From contig NZ_JAUZQD010000008.1 of NCBI RefSeq assembly GCF_030709675.1, positions 1 through 64,000 of the forward strand: a DNA stretch of 64,000 nt, given 5' to 3'. This document shows positions 52,955 through 62,662 of the stretch, piece by piece; position 1 is the stretch's first letter, and the number at the start of each line of letters is the position of its first letter. The notes beneath the pieces were generated by a model, which saw only the letters and a list, made by a program, of their open reading frames with translations, had not been told where the DNA came from and made no database searches. The translations under genes and the position numbers were made by a program. Source of the stretch: Symbioplanes lichenis (lineage in GTDB: Bacteria; Actinomycetota; Actinomycetes; Mycobacteriales; Micromonosporaceae).

Positions 52955-53415
52955 CGTGGGAGCAGGTTCTCGATCGGGGGGATCAGGTCGGACGGCTGGG
53001 TGCCGGGGTCGAAGCGGCCCTCGACGGTGCCGGACGGGCCGACCAGGAACTTCTCGAAGTTCCACTGGATGTCGGGGCCGTCGCCGATCAGCTCCCGGTA
53101 GAGCTCGTGCCGGTCCGGGCCGTTGACGTCGACCTTCGCGGTGAGCGGGAAGGTCACGCCATAGTTGACCTGGCAGAACTCCTCGATCTCGGCGGCCGAT
53201 CCGGGCTCCTGGCCGGCGAACTGGTTGCACGGGACCCCGAGGACGACCAGGCCGCGGTCGCGGAATTCGTCGTAGAGCTTCTGCAGGCCCTCGTACTGGG
53301 GGGTCAGGCCGCAGCGGGAGGCCACATTGACCACCAGGACGACGCTGCCGCGGTAGCGTCGCAGATCGGCGGAGCCGCCCGTGAGGGCATCGATGTCGAC
53401 GTCGTGGATGGTCAT
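52951..53415 (-). CDS. Glutathione peroxidase-family thiol peroxidase
   Basis: A 154-residue peroxidase with Cys35 in ASRCGLTPQY, Gln69 in FAGQEPGS and Trp118 in IQWNFEKF, the catalytic triad. A second Cys in GVPCNQF (63) and one in FCQVNYG (81) could serve as resolving Cys. Actinobacteria lack glutathione, so thioredoxin is the likely reductant. It is coupled to the downstream DUF429 gene. Confidence 0.94.
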   Translation of the reverse strand: MTIHDVDIDALTGGSADLRRYRGSVVLVVNVASRCGLTPQYEGLQKLYDEFRDRGLVVLGVPCNQFAGQEPGSAAEIEEFCQVNYGVTFPLTAKVDVNGPDRHELYRELIGDGPDIQWNFEKFLVGPSGTVEGRFDPGTQPSDLIPPIENLLPR

Positions 53416-53506
53416 GACGGCAGACTACGCGCAGTGCGTACGTGAGTGCACGCTGTGGCTCTCGGGCGGCCAAAGTTACGACCGTGGGTAATCCGCCGTC
53501 ACAGTC

Positions 53507-53536
53507 TTGACTGATGTTCATTGATGTGACTACCGT
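53507..53536 (+). promoter_or_regulatory. Sigma-70-type promoter of the chitinase gene
   Basis: TTGACT (53507-53512) and TACCGT (53531-53536) are separated by 18 nt. The predicted start point is near 53543, giving a leader of about 45 nt. Confidence 0.65.
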
Positions 53537-53553
53537 CTCTTCAACTTCCCTTT

Positions 53554-53564
53554 GGAAAGTTTCC
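53554..53564 (+). promoter_or_regulatory. Palindrome GGAAAGTTTCC in the chitinase leader
   Basis: An 11-bp palindrome (5+1+5) about 11-21 nt after the predicted transcript start and before the GAGGAG ribosome site, a position suited to a repressor. It is not the DasR dre consensus (TGGTCTAGACCA). Confidence 0.5.
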
Positions 53565-53587
53565 TAATTGTTCCGAGGAGACGCCCC

Positions 53588-55060
<1,473 letters not shown>

Positions 55061-55121
55061 GGCCCGTCCAACCGCCCCACCACCGCCCATAAAGCGGACT
55101 GAAGACTGTTGTCCCAAGGTT

Positions 55122-55154
55122 CGGGGCGCCGGGTGACCACCCGGCGCCCCGTTT
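55122..55154 (+). terminator. Terminator after the chitinase gene
   Basis: A 14-bp perfect inverted repeat, CGGGGCGCCGGGTG with CACCCGGCGCCCCG, separated by two bases and followed by TTT. It lies 61 nt after the chitinase stop and just before the aroG promoter. Confidence 0.9.
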
Positions 55155-55165
55155 CGGTTACTGGA

Positions 55166-55171
55166 TAGGCT
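55166..55171 (+). promoter_or_regulatory. Leaderless -10 element for aroG
   Basis: TAGGCT ends 7 nt before the ATG at 55179. No ribosome site is present. Confidence 0.5.
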
Positions 55172-55178
55172 CTACGTC

Positions 55179-56585
55179 ATGCACCGTGAGTGGCATCAGC
55201 TCAGTCATCCCGGACTCGGCGCGACGGCGCTGCAGACCTCCCGACCCTCGACCGACTCGGCCGAGGACGCCGCGCTCGGCCTGGACCGATGGCGTGAGCT
55301 GCCGCGCGTGCAGATGCCCCCGTGGCAGAACATGACCGAGGTCGCCGACGTCTGCAAGGTGCTCGGCAACGTCCCCTCGATCGTGGCGCCCTACGAGGTC
55401 GACCAGCTCCGGCAGAAGCTCGCCGACGTGTGCGAGGGCCGCGCGTTCCTGCTGCAGGGCGGCGACTGCGCCGAGACGTTCGACGGCAACACCGAGAGCC
55501 ACCTGCTGGCCAACGCGCGCACGCTGCTGCAGATGGCGGTCGTGCTCACGTACGGGGCCTCGATGCCCGTGGTCAAGGTGGCGCGCGTCGCCGGGCAGTA
55601 CACCAAGCCGCGCTCGTCGGCCACCGACTCGCTCGGGCTGCCGGCCTACCGCGGCGACCTGATCAACTCGCTCGAGGCCAACGAGGCGGCGCGCGTCGCC
55701 GACCCGCAGCGCATGATCCGGGCGTACGCGAACAGTGCCGCCGCCATGAACATGCTGCGCGCGTACCTCTCGGGTGGCCTCGCCGACCTGGCCAGCCTGC
55801 ACACCTGGAACAAGGACTTCGTCCGGTCGTCGCCGGCCGGCGAGCGCTACGAGGCCGTCGCCCGCGAGATCGACCGCGCGCTCGACTTCATCCGCGCCTG
55901 CGGCATGACCGACGACGAGGCCCTGCGCACGGTCAGCCTCTACTGCTCGCACGAGGCCCTGGCCCTGGAGTACGACCGGGCGCTGACCCGGGTGTCGGAC
56001 GGCCGCGCGTACGGGCTGAGCGGTCACTTCCTCTGGGTCGGCGAGCGCACCCGGCAGCTCGACCACGCGCACATCGACTTCATCAGCCGCATCGCCAACC
56101 CGATCGGCGTCAAGCTCGGCCCCGGCACGTCGCCCGAGACCGCGATCGAGCTGTGCGAGAAGCTGAACCCGGAGAACATCCCCGGCCGGCTCACGCTGAT
56201 CAGCCGGATGGGCAACGGCAAGGTGCGCGACGCCCTGCCGCCCATCGTGGAGAAGGTCACCGCCACCGGGGCGAAGGTCGTCTGGCAGTGCGACCCGATG
56301 CACGGCAACACGCACGAGTCGTCCAACGGCTACAAGACGCGGCACTTCGACCGGATCGTCGACGAGGTGCTCGGCTACTTCGAGGTGCACCGCGGGCTGG
56401 GCACCCACCCGGGCGGCATCCACGTCGAGCTGACCGGCGAGGACGTCACCGAGTGCCTCGGCGGCGCGCAGGGCATCGAGGACCTCGACCTGCCCGACCG
56501 TTACGAGACCGCGTGCGACCCGCGGCTCAACACCCAGCAGAGCCTCGAGCTGGCCTTCCTCGTGGCGGAGATGCTCCGTGGCTGA
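55179..56585 (+). CDS. aroG: Class II DAHP synthase (AroG)
   Basis: Condenses PEP and erythrose-4-phosphate in the first step of aromatic amino acid synthesis. The 468-residue protein matches the actinobacterial/plant class II enzyme: LLQGGDCAETF (metal Cys near residue 97), VARVAGQYTKPRSS, WVGERTRQLDHAH, QCDPMHGNTHES and GGIHVELTGEDVTEC. The gene matches Rv2178c as recalled. It is followed by the threonine aldolase gene with an 8-bp overlap. Confidence 0.97.
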   Translation: MHREWHQLSHPGLGATALQTSRPSTDSAEDAALGLDRWRELPRVQMPPWQNMTEVADVCKVLGNVPSIVAPYEVDQLRQKLADVCEGRAFLLQGGDCAETFDGNTESHLLANARTLLQMAVVLTYGASMPVVKVARVAGQYTKPRSSATDSLGLPAYRGDLINSLEANEAARVADPQRMIRAYANSAAAMNMLRAYLSGGLADLASLHTWNKDFVRSSPAGERYEAVAREIDRALDFIRACGMTDDEALRTVSLYCSHEALALEYDRALTRVSDGRAYGLSGHFLWVGERTRQLDHAHIDFISRIANPIGVKLGPGTSPETAIELCEKLNPENIPGRLTLISRMGNGKVRDALPPIVEKVTATGAKVVWQCDPMHGNTHESSNGYKTRHFDRIVDEVLGYFEVHRGLGTHPGGIHVELTGEDVTECLGGAQGIEDLDLPDRYETACDPRLNTQQSLELAFLVAEMLRG

Positions 56586-57606
56586 TTTTGTCGATCTCCG
56601 CTCGGACACCGTCACCAAGCCGACCCCGGCCATGCGCGAGGCCATGGCGTCCGCCGAGGTGGGCGACGACGTCTTCGGCGACGATCCGACCGTCAACGCG
56701 CTCGAGGCCCATGTGGCCCGGCTCTTCGGGCACGAGGCGGCGCTCTTCTGCCCGTCCGGCACGATGGCCAACCAGATCGGCCTGCAGCTGCTCGTCTCCC
56801 CGGGCGAGGAGCTGCTCGCCGGGTCGGACGCGCACGTCGTCAACTACGAGGTGGGGGCGGCCGCGGCCTACGGCGGCATCTCCACGCGTACGTGGCCGTC
56901 GGTCGGCGCCGAGCTTGATCCGTCATATATTTCGGACATGATCGCCCCGGCCGGCTACCCGTCGGTGCCGACCCGGGCCGTCGCCGTCGAGCAGACGCAC
57001 AATCGCGGCGGCGGCACGATCACGCCGCTCGCCACGCTGCACCGGCTGCACGAGACGCTGCATGGCACGGGCGTCGCCCTGCACTGCGACGGCGCGCGGA
57101 TCTGGCACGCGCATGTCGCCGACGGGGTGCCGCTGTTCACGTACGGGCAGCTCTTCGACACCCTCTCGGTCTGCCTCTCCAAGGGTCTCGGCGCGCCGGT
57201 CGGCTCGCTGGTCATCGGGTCGCGCGAACGCATCGCCCGGGCCCGGACCATCCGCAAGCGCCTCGGCGGCGGCATGCGTCAGGTCGGCATCCTCGCCGCG
57301 GCCGGCCGCTACGCCCTGGACCACCACGTCAAGCGGCTCGCCGAGGACCACGCCCGGGCCCGCCGCCTGGCCGAGGCCCTCGAGCCGCTCGGCGTGGTGA
57401 CCGCGGCCGACGTGCGCACCAACATCGTGCTGATCGACACGGCGAAGACCCGCTACGACGCGCCGGAGCTGGTCCGGGCGGCGGGGGAGCGCGGCATCCG
57501 CATCGTGGCCATGGCCCCGCAGACCGCCCGCGTCATCACCCACCTCGACGTGGACGACGACGGCGTGGACCAGGCGATCACCGTCCTGCGTGACCTGCTC
57601 TCCTGA
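56578..57606 (+). CDS. ltaE: Low-specificity L-threonine aldolase
   Basis: A PLP enzyme splitting threonine or allothreonine into glycine and acetaldehyde. The 342-residue protein has LRSDTVTKPTPAMREAM at the N terminus, EQTHNRGGG, HCDGARIWHAHVA and the PLP Lys202 in CLSKGLGAPVGS. The GTG at 56578 lies inside the end of aroG, so translation is coupled. Confidence 0.94.
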   Translation: MADFVDLRSDTVTKPTPAMREAMASAEVGDDVFGDDPTVNALEAHVARLFGHEAALFCPSGTMANQIGLQLLVSPGEELLAGSDAHVVNYEVGAAAAYGGISTRTWPSVGAELDPSYISDMIAPAGYPSVPTRAVAVEQTHNRGGGTITPLATLHRLHETLHGTGVALHCDGARIWHAHVADGVPLFTYGQLFDTLSVCLSKGLGAPVGSLVIGSRERIARARTIRKRLGGGMRQVGILAAAGRYALDHHVKRLAEDHARARRLAEALEPLGVVTAADVRTNIVLIDTAKTRYDAPELVRAAGERGIRIVAMAPQTARVITHLDVDDDGVDQAITVLRDLLS

Positions 57607-57652
57607 CCGGTCTTGACTCTCACACGGTGTCAGGGCCCAGGCTGAACGCACC

Positions 57653-58492
57653 ATGTTCAGTATCGGAGAGTTCGCCGGCCTGGGCCGGGTGTCGGTGCGC
57701 ATGCTGCGTCACTACGACGCCATCGGCCTGTTGCGTCCCGCCCACGTCGATCCCCGCAGCGGCTACCGCTACTACAGCGCCGCGCAGCTCCGGGTGCTCA
57801 ACCGGGTGACCGCCCTCAAGGATCTGGGCTTCAGCCTGCAGCAGGTGCAGGCGCTGCTCGACGAGAAGGTGGACGTGGCCGAGCTGCGGGGGATGCTGCG
57901 CCTGCGCCGGGCCGAGCTGGCCGCGCGCATGCGCCAGGACACCGCCCGGCTGGCCCAGGTCGACACGCGCCTCCGCATGATCGAGAGTGAGGGGCACATG
58001 GACACCGGAGATGTCGTCCTCAAGAGCGTTCCCGCGCTGCGGGTCGCGCAGCTGTCCGCCACCGCGGCGGGCTACGACCATCCGACGTCGATCACCGAGA
58101 ACCTGAGCCCGCTCTATCCGCGGCTCATGGAGCTCCTGGAGAAGCACGCGGTGGCGATGACGGGCGCGCCGCTCGCCTGGTACGAGCCCGCGCCCGCCGA
58201 GCCCGGCGACGAGACGATCACCGTGCACGCCGCCTTCCCGATCGGATCGGCCGAGGTCGGCCCGGACGCCGGCTTCGAGGTCGTCACGCTGCCGCCGATC
58301 GAGCAGGCGGCGACCGCGCTGCACCACGGGTCGATGGCCGAGGCCTTCCGGACCGGCCAGAAGATCGCCACGTGGATCGACGACAACGGGCGCCGGGCGG
58401 CCGAGCCCGGTTTCGCGCGGGAGGTCTATCTCGACTGCCCGCCGGGCGAGTTCGACAAGTGGGTCACCGAGCTGCAGATCCCGCTCGCCTGA
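57653..58492 (+). CDS. MerR-family regulator with GyrI-like effector domain
   Basis: A 279-residue activator-type regulator. The N-terminal MerR HTH has FSIGEFAGLGRVSVRMLRHYDAIGLL and YRYYSAAQLRVLNRV, followed by a coiled coil, then a GyrI/SOUL-like ligand-binding domain from about residue 120. It resembles BmrR/TipA-type drug-sensing regulators. No target gene is obvious next to it. Its stop lies at the edge of a 25-bp repeat array. Confidence 0.93.
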   Translation: MFSIGEFAGLGRVSVRMLRHYDAIGLLRPAHVDPRSGYRYYSAAQLRVLNRVTALKDLGFSLQQVQALLDEKVDVAELRGMLRLRRAELAARMRQDTARLAQVDTRLRMIESEGHMDTGDVVLKSVPALRVAQLSATAAGYDHPTSITENLSPLYPRLMELLEKHAVAMTGAPLAWYEPAPAEPGDETITVHAAFPIGSAEVGPDAGFEVVTLPPIEQAATALHHGSMAEAFRTGQKIATWIDDNGRRAAEPGFAREVYLDCPPGEFDKWVTELQIPLA

Positions 58493-58560
58493 GGCGCTCT
58501 TCTCACGAGTCTCCTGAGGCGCTTGTTTCGCGAGTCTCCTGAGGCGCTTTTCACGAGCGT
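58490..58560. repeat. 25-bp tandem repeat at converging gene ends
   Basis: Three copies of a unit containing CCTGAGGCGCT and CGAGT, with spacing of 23-25 bp, extend from the MerR stop to the stop of the 38-aa candidate gene on the minus strand. Confidence 0.88.
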
Positions 58561-58667
58561 CGGCGCGGCCACCGCCTCCGGTCCTCGCGGATCGGGGCGC
58601 GGGGCAGCGCCGACTCGTTCTCCCGCCGGCTCCGGCGGGTGGCCACCAGCCAGGCAATCGGTTCCAT
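58551..58667 (-). CDS. Candidate small Arg-rich protein (38 aa)
   Basis: A short minus-strand gene beginning MEPIAWLVATRRSRRENES. An ideal GAGGAG lies 5 nt before the ATG, and about 34 of 37 codons end in G or C, as in real genes here. It is divergent from the LacI regulator gene, with LacI-type operators between them, so it may be under LacI control. The short hydrophobic N terminus followed by Arg clusters could favour membrane contact. The function is unknown. Confidence 0.55.
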   Translation of the reverse strand: MEPIAWLVATRRSRRENESALPRAPIREDRRRWPRRRS

Positions 58668-58686
58668 GGCATCTCCTCGGATGAGC

Positions 58687-58712
58687 CGTTAACGTTAACG
58701 TGAACGCTAACG
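58687..58712. promoter_or_regulatory. Overlapping LacI-type operators
   Basis: CGTTAACGTTAACG at 58687-58700 is a 14-bp perfect palindrome with a central CG, the form of LacI/GalR sites. A second, imperfect copy CGTGAACGCTAACG at 58699-58712 overlaps it by two bases. They lie between the 38-aa gene and the LacI gene, so they likely control both. Confidence 0.75.
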
Positions 58713-58760
58713 GGCCTCCGGCGGGGAGGTCAAGGCCGTGGGCGCTAAGCTGCGCACATC

Positions 58761-59705
58761 GTGGAGAAACGGCAGGTCACGCTCAAGGACGTCGCCCGGG
58801 CGGCAGGCGTGTCGCACCAGACCGTCTCGCGGGCGATCAACGACAAGGGCGAGATCGACCCCGAGACGCGCCGGCGGGTGCTCGAGGTCGCGCGGGAGCT
58901 GCGCTATCGGCCGAGCCGCTTCGCCCGGGGCCTCGTGAGCTCCGGCACGATCACCGTCGGACTGCTGGTGCGCGAGGTCGTGAACCCGTTCTTCCCCGAG
59001 CTGATCGCCGGCGTGCTCGCCGCGGCGGACGAACGAGGCTGGCAGGTCGTCGTGGCCAGCAGCGAGAACGACGAACGCCGCGAGGCGGCCGCCGTCAGGT
59101 CGCTGGCCAACCAGGTCGACGTACTGATCGGTTATCTGATGGGACCCGCACCGGAGGACGGCCTGCCCCTGGTCGTCATCGGCCGCGAGGGCGCCGACAT
59201 CGACGTCGACGCGGAGGGCGGCGTGCGGCAGGCGCTCGACCACCTGATCGATCGCGGCCACCGCCGGATCGGCATGCTCGACCTGCCGTCACCCTGGGGG
59301 AGGCGCGAGCCCTTCCTCGAGTACGCGAGGGAGCGCACCCTGCCGATCGACGCCGGCTGGGTCATCGACACCGAGTCGGTCGACCCGGACGGCGGAACGG
59401 CCTTCGAGCGACTCCGCGCCGTGCACCCCGACGTGACCGCCGTGCTGGCCTACAACGACGTCATCGCCGTCGGCGCCCAGCGGGCCGCCCGCCGCCTCGG
59501 CCTGCGCGTACCGGAGGACTGCGCCTTCGTGGGCTTCGACGGCCTGACCATCGGCGACCTCCTCGAACCACCCCTGACCAGCGTCGCCATCGACAAACGC
59601 CGGATGGGCGAACTGGCCGTCGAGCAGGCCGAGCGTCTGCTGGCCGGCACTCCGGCCGACCGGATCATCCTCGAGACGACGCTCGAGGTGAAGGGCAGCA
59701 GCTAA
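58761..59705 (+). CDS. LacI-family transcriptional regulator
   Basis: A 314-residue repressor. The N-terminal HTH and hinge read VTLKDVARAAGVSHQTVSRAI and RPSRFARGL; the C-terminal periplasmic-binding-like domain has VGFDGLTIGDLLEPPLTSV. The effector is probably a sugar. The TAAGCT nine bases before the GTG is a possible -10 element. The palindromes 50-75 bp upstream are likely autoregulatory sites. Confidence 0.95.
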   Translation: MEKRQVTLKDVARAAGVSHQTVSRAINDKGEIDPETRRRVLEVARELRYRPSRFARGLVSSGTITVGLLVREVVNPFFPELIAGVLAAADERGWQVVVASSENDERREAAAVRSLANQVDVLIGYLMGPAPEDGLPLVVIGREGADIDVDAEGGVRQALDHLIDRGHRRIGMLDLPSPWGRREPFLEYARERTLPIDAGWVIDTESVDPDGGTAFERLRAVHPDVTAVLAYNDVIAVGAQRAARRLGLRVPEDCAFVGFDGLTIGDLLEPPLTSVAIDKRRMGELAVEQAERLLAGTPADRIILETTLEVKGSS

Positions 59706-59918
59706 GGCCCGTCCTCGCGGGCACTGAGCGTCGGATGCCGACTGCTCGGTCCGTAGGCGAGGTGCGCCACGCCCGCGGCCGTTCAATCGCCCATCACGGC
59801 GGTCCTTGAAGATCGCCGAGTCGGCCGCAGAAGTCCATCGCCGCGACCGACGGAATGCTGCGCTTCGCATTGGCCATGCTCCGCATTGTGCGGGTCGCGC
59901 TGTGCCCGTGCCGCGCAG

Positions 59919-60203
59919 TTATCGAAACCGCCGCTGTTTTTCCTGGCGAGCCTCGCGGGAAAGGCGCTCGTCATCCGCGCGCGTAATGCGCCTCAATCCA
60001 TTCTCGTGGGCCGATCGGCGGTAGTGCGCCGGGCCGAGCTGGTGGTGCGGCCGCCCGTTCCGAAGTTGAGCTGAGCGACGCTGACGGCTGCGGGTGGCTT
60101 CGTCGACCCGGGAGAGTTCGGCCTCGATGGCGAGCGCGCCCCCGGCGGGGGCGGAGGGGCGTGACTTGCCGGCCCTCGGCGACAAGGACCCGGGCGGAAT
60201 CAC
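59919..60203 (-). CDS. Uncertain 94-aa Arg-rich frame coupled to the cupin gene
   Basis: A frame whose GTG at 60203 overlaps the cupin stop (GTGA). About 78% of codons end in G or C, less than typical genes here. The C-terminal half is Arg/Glu/Gln-rich and helical-looking. A segment of about 57 bp (60019-60079) is about 80% identical to 60838-60903 inside the Pro/Ala-rich gene, in another reading frame. It could be a real coupled gene or degenerate DNA. The rest of the gap back to the LacI gene (59706-59918) shows no feature. Confidence 0.3.
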   Translation of the reverse strand: MIPPGSLSPRAGKSRPSAPAGGALAIEAELSRVDEATRSRQRRSAQLRNGRPHHQLGPAHYRRSAHENGLRRITRADDERLSREARQEKQRRFR

Positions 60204-60568
60204 ATCAGCGAGTCGTCGTAGGCGGCCGTCAGCTCCCCGTCCGCATCTCCCGTGTTGATCACGCCGGTCGGCTCGATGAGAACCGCGTGAACCTCTCCGT
60301 CGGCGACCGGGCAGTGCTCGACGCCCCGGGGTACGACGAAGAGCTGACCGGGACGCAGGACCACGTCGCCGTCACGCAGCTGGATGGTCAGCTCCCCGTG
60401 GACCACCAGAAACAGCTCGTCGGTGTCCTCATGGGTGTGCCAGACGAACTCCCCCTGCACCTTGACGACCTTGACCTCGTAATCGTTGAGCCGCGCCACC
60501 ACTGCAGGCGACCAGTACCGCGACACATGGGACAACTTCACGGCGATGTCGACAACGTCACGAGCCAT
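60200..60568 (-). CDS. Cupin-domain protein
   Basis: A 122-residue single cupin. Motif 1 is HTHEDTDELFLVVHG with two His and Glu as metal ligands; motif 2 is PRGVEHCPVADG. Such proteins act as dioxygenases, isomerases or sensors; the role is not determinable. I chose the ATG at 60568, which gives MARDVVDIAVKL; a longer frame exists upstream but is low-complexity. Confidence 0.88.
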   Translation of the reverse strand: MARDVVDIAVKLSHVSRYWSPAVVARLNDYEVKVVKVQGEFVWHTHEDTDELFLVVHGELTIQLRDGDVVLRPGQLFVVPRGVEHCPVADGEVHAVLIEPTGVINTGDADGELTAAYDDSLM

Positions 60569-60597
60569 ACCCGCCAATATGCCATCGGCAGCTGCAC

Positions 60598-61494
60598 TTA
60601 GGGAGATCGACACCCGTCGTGCGGAAGCCGTCGACGCCAAAGCGGAAACGGCCGACCCTCGCGCCGAGGTGGCCGGCGGGCGGGCGTGGGCGTTCGCCCT
60701 CCGTGCGGAGGTCGCCGGCGGGTGGGCGTGAGCGGTCGGCCTCCGTGCGGAGATCGCGCGCGGTGAGGCGGGAGCGGCAGGCCCTCGCGCGGAAGCGGCC
60801 TGATGGAGGCGGTAGCGACCGGTGGTGGTGGCGGGGTCAGCTCCGGGCGCGCAGGCTGAGCTGGTGGGGCAGCCGCTCGTTTCGGAGTCGAGGTGAGCGG
60901 CGCCGCCGGCTCTGGCGCCGGAGCGGGTCGCGTGGGACTCGGGGCAGGACGGACCGACTGCGGCAGGGCTGGACCGGGCAGAACTGCGGGCTGCGGCGCG
61001 GTCGGGCCAACCGGCGCCACGGGCTGCGGCGCGGCCGGGATGGCGGCCGGGATGACTGACGCGACCGGCTGCGGCGCGGTCGGGGCAACCGGCGCCACGG
61101 GCTGCGGCGCGGCCGGGATGGCGGCCGGGATGACTGACGCGACCGGCTGCGGCGTGGCCGGCGCAACGGGCGCGCTGGGCTGCGTTGCGGAAGGTAATGA
61201 GGCGGCTGGAGCGTGCCGTGCGGTGGGCTGCGGCGCGGAGGCCGGCCGGGATCGGGGGCGCACCGGCATGGCTGGCAGCACTCCGCCGGGACCACTCGCG
61301 CCGGGCGCCCAGAAGCCCTCCCGGCGAGCCCGCAGCTCAGCCAGCCGCCGGGTGTGCAGGCGAAACTTGCCCCAGTCGCGCCGCACCTTGTGCTCGCGCC
61401 GAAACTGCTCGCGCTCCGGGCACCAGCGCCGCGAGCGGGTGCGATCACGCATCCCGGTCACCTGCGCCCGGCTGAACAATCCCAGCTGTCCCAT
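60598..61494 (-). CDS. Pro/Ala-rich repeat hypothetical protein
   Basis: A 298-residue protein with a conserved-looking basic N-terminal domain (MGQLGLFSRAQVTGMRDRT then CPEREQFRREHKVRRDWGKF), followed by a low-complexity region with 26-residue repeats of the type QPVASVIPAAIPAAPQ, then an Arg/Pro-rich C terminus with about 14-residue repeats (PHGGR and TPTRRRP). The C-terminal part is probably repeat-expanded and its length is uncertain. No signal peptide or membrane helix is seen. The function is unknown; it lies between nfo and the cupin gene on the same strand. Confidence 0.7.
   Translation of the reverse strand: MGQLGLFSRAQVTGMRDRTRSRRWCPEREQFRREHKVRRDWGKFRLHTRRLAELRARREGFWAPGASGPGGVLPAMPVRPRSRPASAPQPTARHAPAASLPSATQPSAPVAPATPQPVASVIPAAIPAAPQPVAPVAPTAPQPVASVIPAAIPAAPQPVAPVGPTAPQPAVLPGPALPQSVRPAPSPTRPAPAPEPAAPLTSTPKRAAAPPAQPARPELTPPPPPVATASIRPLPREGLPLPPHRARSPHGGRPLTPTRRRPPHGGRTPTPARRPPRREGRPFPLWRRRLPHDGCRSP
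60991..61146. repeat. 78-bp tandem repeat inside the Pro/Ala-rich gene
   Basis: The units 60991-61068 and 61069-61146 differ at one base and are followed by a partial third copy (from 61147). The period keeps the reading frame and encodes 26 residues. Confidence 0.95.
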
Positions 61495-61804
61495 GCCGAA
61501 AATTGTCCTCCCGCCCGATGCCGAATGTCGCATCGAAATGACGATCCGGCGTGGAATTAACCACCGTCACCATGCCACTCCGAATTGGCTTACGAATGCA
61601 TGTGAGTGATACAAGCAAAGAGCGAGGAAGCGCGGAGCGTATTGCCGCTGAGGCGGCAGAAACGGACGCCGAGACGGTGAAACAGACAGACGCCGGACGG
61701 TGACAAGGGCGGGCAGAGGGATGGTGACAGAGGCGCGCGCCGAGACGGTGACAAGGGCGGGCGGAAGGACGGTGACCAAGGCGGGCGGAGGGACGACGGG
61801 TGCG
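61495..61804. other. 310-bp intergenic region between nfo and the repeat-protein gene
   Basis: It contains the 24-bp tandem array at 61673-61791 (downstream of nfo on the minus strand) and a more AT-rich stretch (about 61500-61640) that probably holds the promoter of the 60598-61494 gene. No other gene is convincing. Confidence 0.55.
61673..61791. repeat. 24-bp tandem repeat downstream of nfo, five copies
   Basis: Units starting GACGGTGAC or close variants begin at 61673, 61696, 61720, 61744 and 61768. They are 23-24 bp each, with the core GGTGACAAGGGCGGGC best kept in the second, fourth and fifth copies. Confidence 0.92.
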
Positions 61805-62662
61805 TCAGAGGTCGCGCAGGCCCTTCAGCAAGGCGATGTCGGCCGCGTGGCCCTCGTGCTCCTTCGTCGGCGTTTCGACGATGATCGGGACGCCGGCGGT
61901 GGCGGGGTGGGTCAGCAGCTCGGCGAAGGGGGCCGCGCCGATCGTGCCGGCGCCGATGGTTTCGTGGCGGTCGCGGGTGGAGCCGCAGGCGTCCTTGGAG
62001 TCGTTGGCGTGGATCAGCATCAGCTTTTCGCGGCCGACGGTGGCGATCAGGGAGTCGATCGTGGCTGTCATGCCGCCCGGGGTGGCCAGGTCGTGCCCGG
62101 CCGCCCACGCGTGGCACGTGTCGAAGCAGACGCCCAGCCACGGGTGGTTCTCGACCGCCGCGAGGTACGGGCCGAGATCCTCGACCTTCGACGCCAGGCT
62201 CCGGCCGCCGCCCGCGCTCGGCTCCACGAGCAGCTTCGGCAGACCCTCCGAGGAAGCGACGTCGAGCAGCGGGAGGAGCGCCTCACGGAGCTGGTGCATC
62301 GCCTTGTCGTCGTGGGCCGGGTCCACCGAGCTGCCCGCGTGATAGACCACCGCGGTCGCCCCGATGGCCTGGCCGCGGCGCAACGCGTGCGACAGCGTCT
62401 CCACCGAGCGGTCGACTGTCTGCTCCGTGGGCGAGCCCAGGTTCACGAGCAGCGACGCGTGGATGTAGGCGGGCAGCCCGCGTTCGCCGCACCCGTCGCG
62501 GAACAGGGTGTCCTGCTTGGGGTCGCCCGGGGGCAGGGCCCAGCCGCGGGAGTTGGAGACGTAGACCTGCACCGCCTCCGAGCCGGCGGCGTCCGCATAG
62601 GGGAGCGCCGCCTTGGCCAGGCCGCCGGAGGTCTTGGTGTGCGATCCGATCCGGCGGGTCAC
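61805..62662 (-). CDS. nfo: Deoxyribonuclease IV / AP endonuclease (Nfo family)
   Basis: A 285-residue TIM-barrel zinc endonuclease that cuts DNA at abasic sites. It has RRIGSHTKTSGGL at the N terminus, YIHASLLVNLGS, HAGSS, LVEPSAGGG, GVCFDTCHAWAAGHDL, IHANDSKDACGS and IIVETPTKEHEG, which supply the metal His/Asp/Glu ligands. The GTG at 62662 overlaps the kinase stop (GTGA), so it is coupled to the upstream kinase gene. Confidence 0.95.
   Translation of the reverse strand: MTRRIGSHTKTSGGLAKAALPYADAAGSEAVQVYVSNSRGWALPPGDPKQDTLFRDGCGERGLPAYIHASLLVNLGSPTEQTVDRSVETLSHALRRGQAIGATAVVYHAGSSVDPAHDDKAMHQLREALLPLLDVASSEGLPKLLVEPSAGGGRSLASKVEDLGPYLAAVENHPWLGVCFDTCHAWAAGHDLATPGGMTATIDSLIATVGREKLMLIHANDSKDACGSTRDRHETIGAGTIGAAPFAELLTHPATAGVPIIVETPTKEHEGHAADIALLKGLRDL

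Noticed and set aside
53507..53564. A DasR (dre) site at the chitinase promoter
   Set aside because: No match to TGGTCTAGACCA or close variants is present.
59919..60203. Calling the 94-aa frame downstream of the cupin gene as a firm gene
   Set aside because: Only the GTGA overlap supports it; codon bias is weaker than in neighbours and no family is recognised, so it is listed at low confidence.
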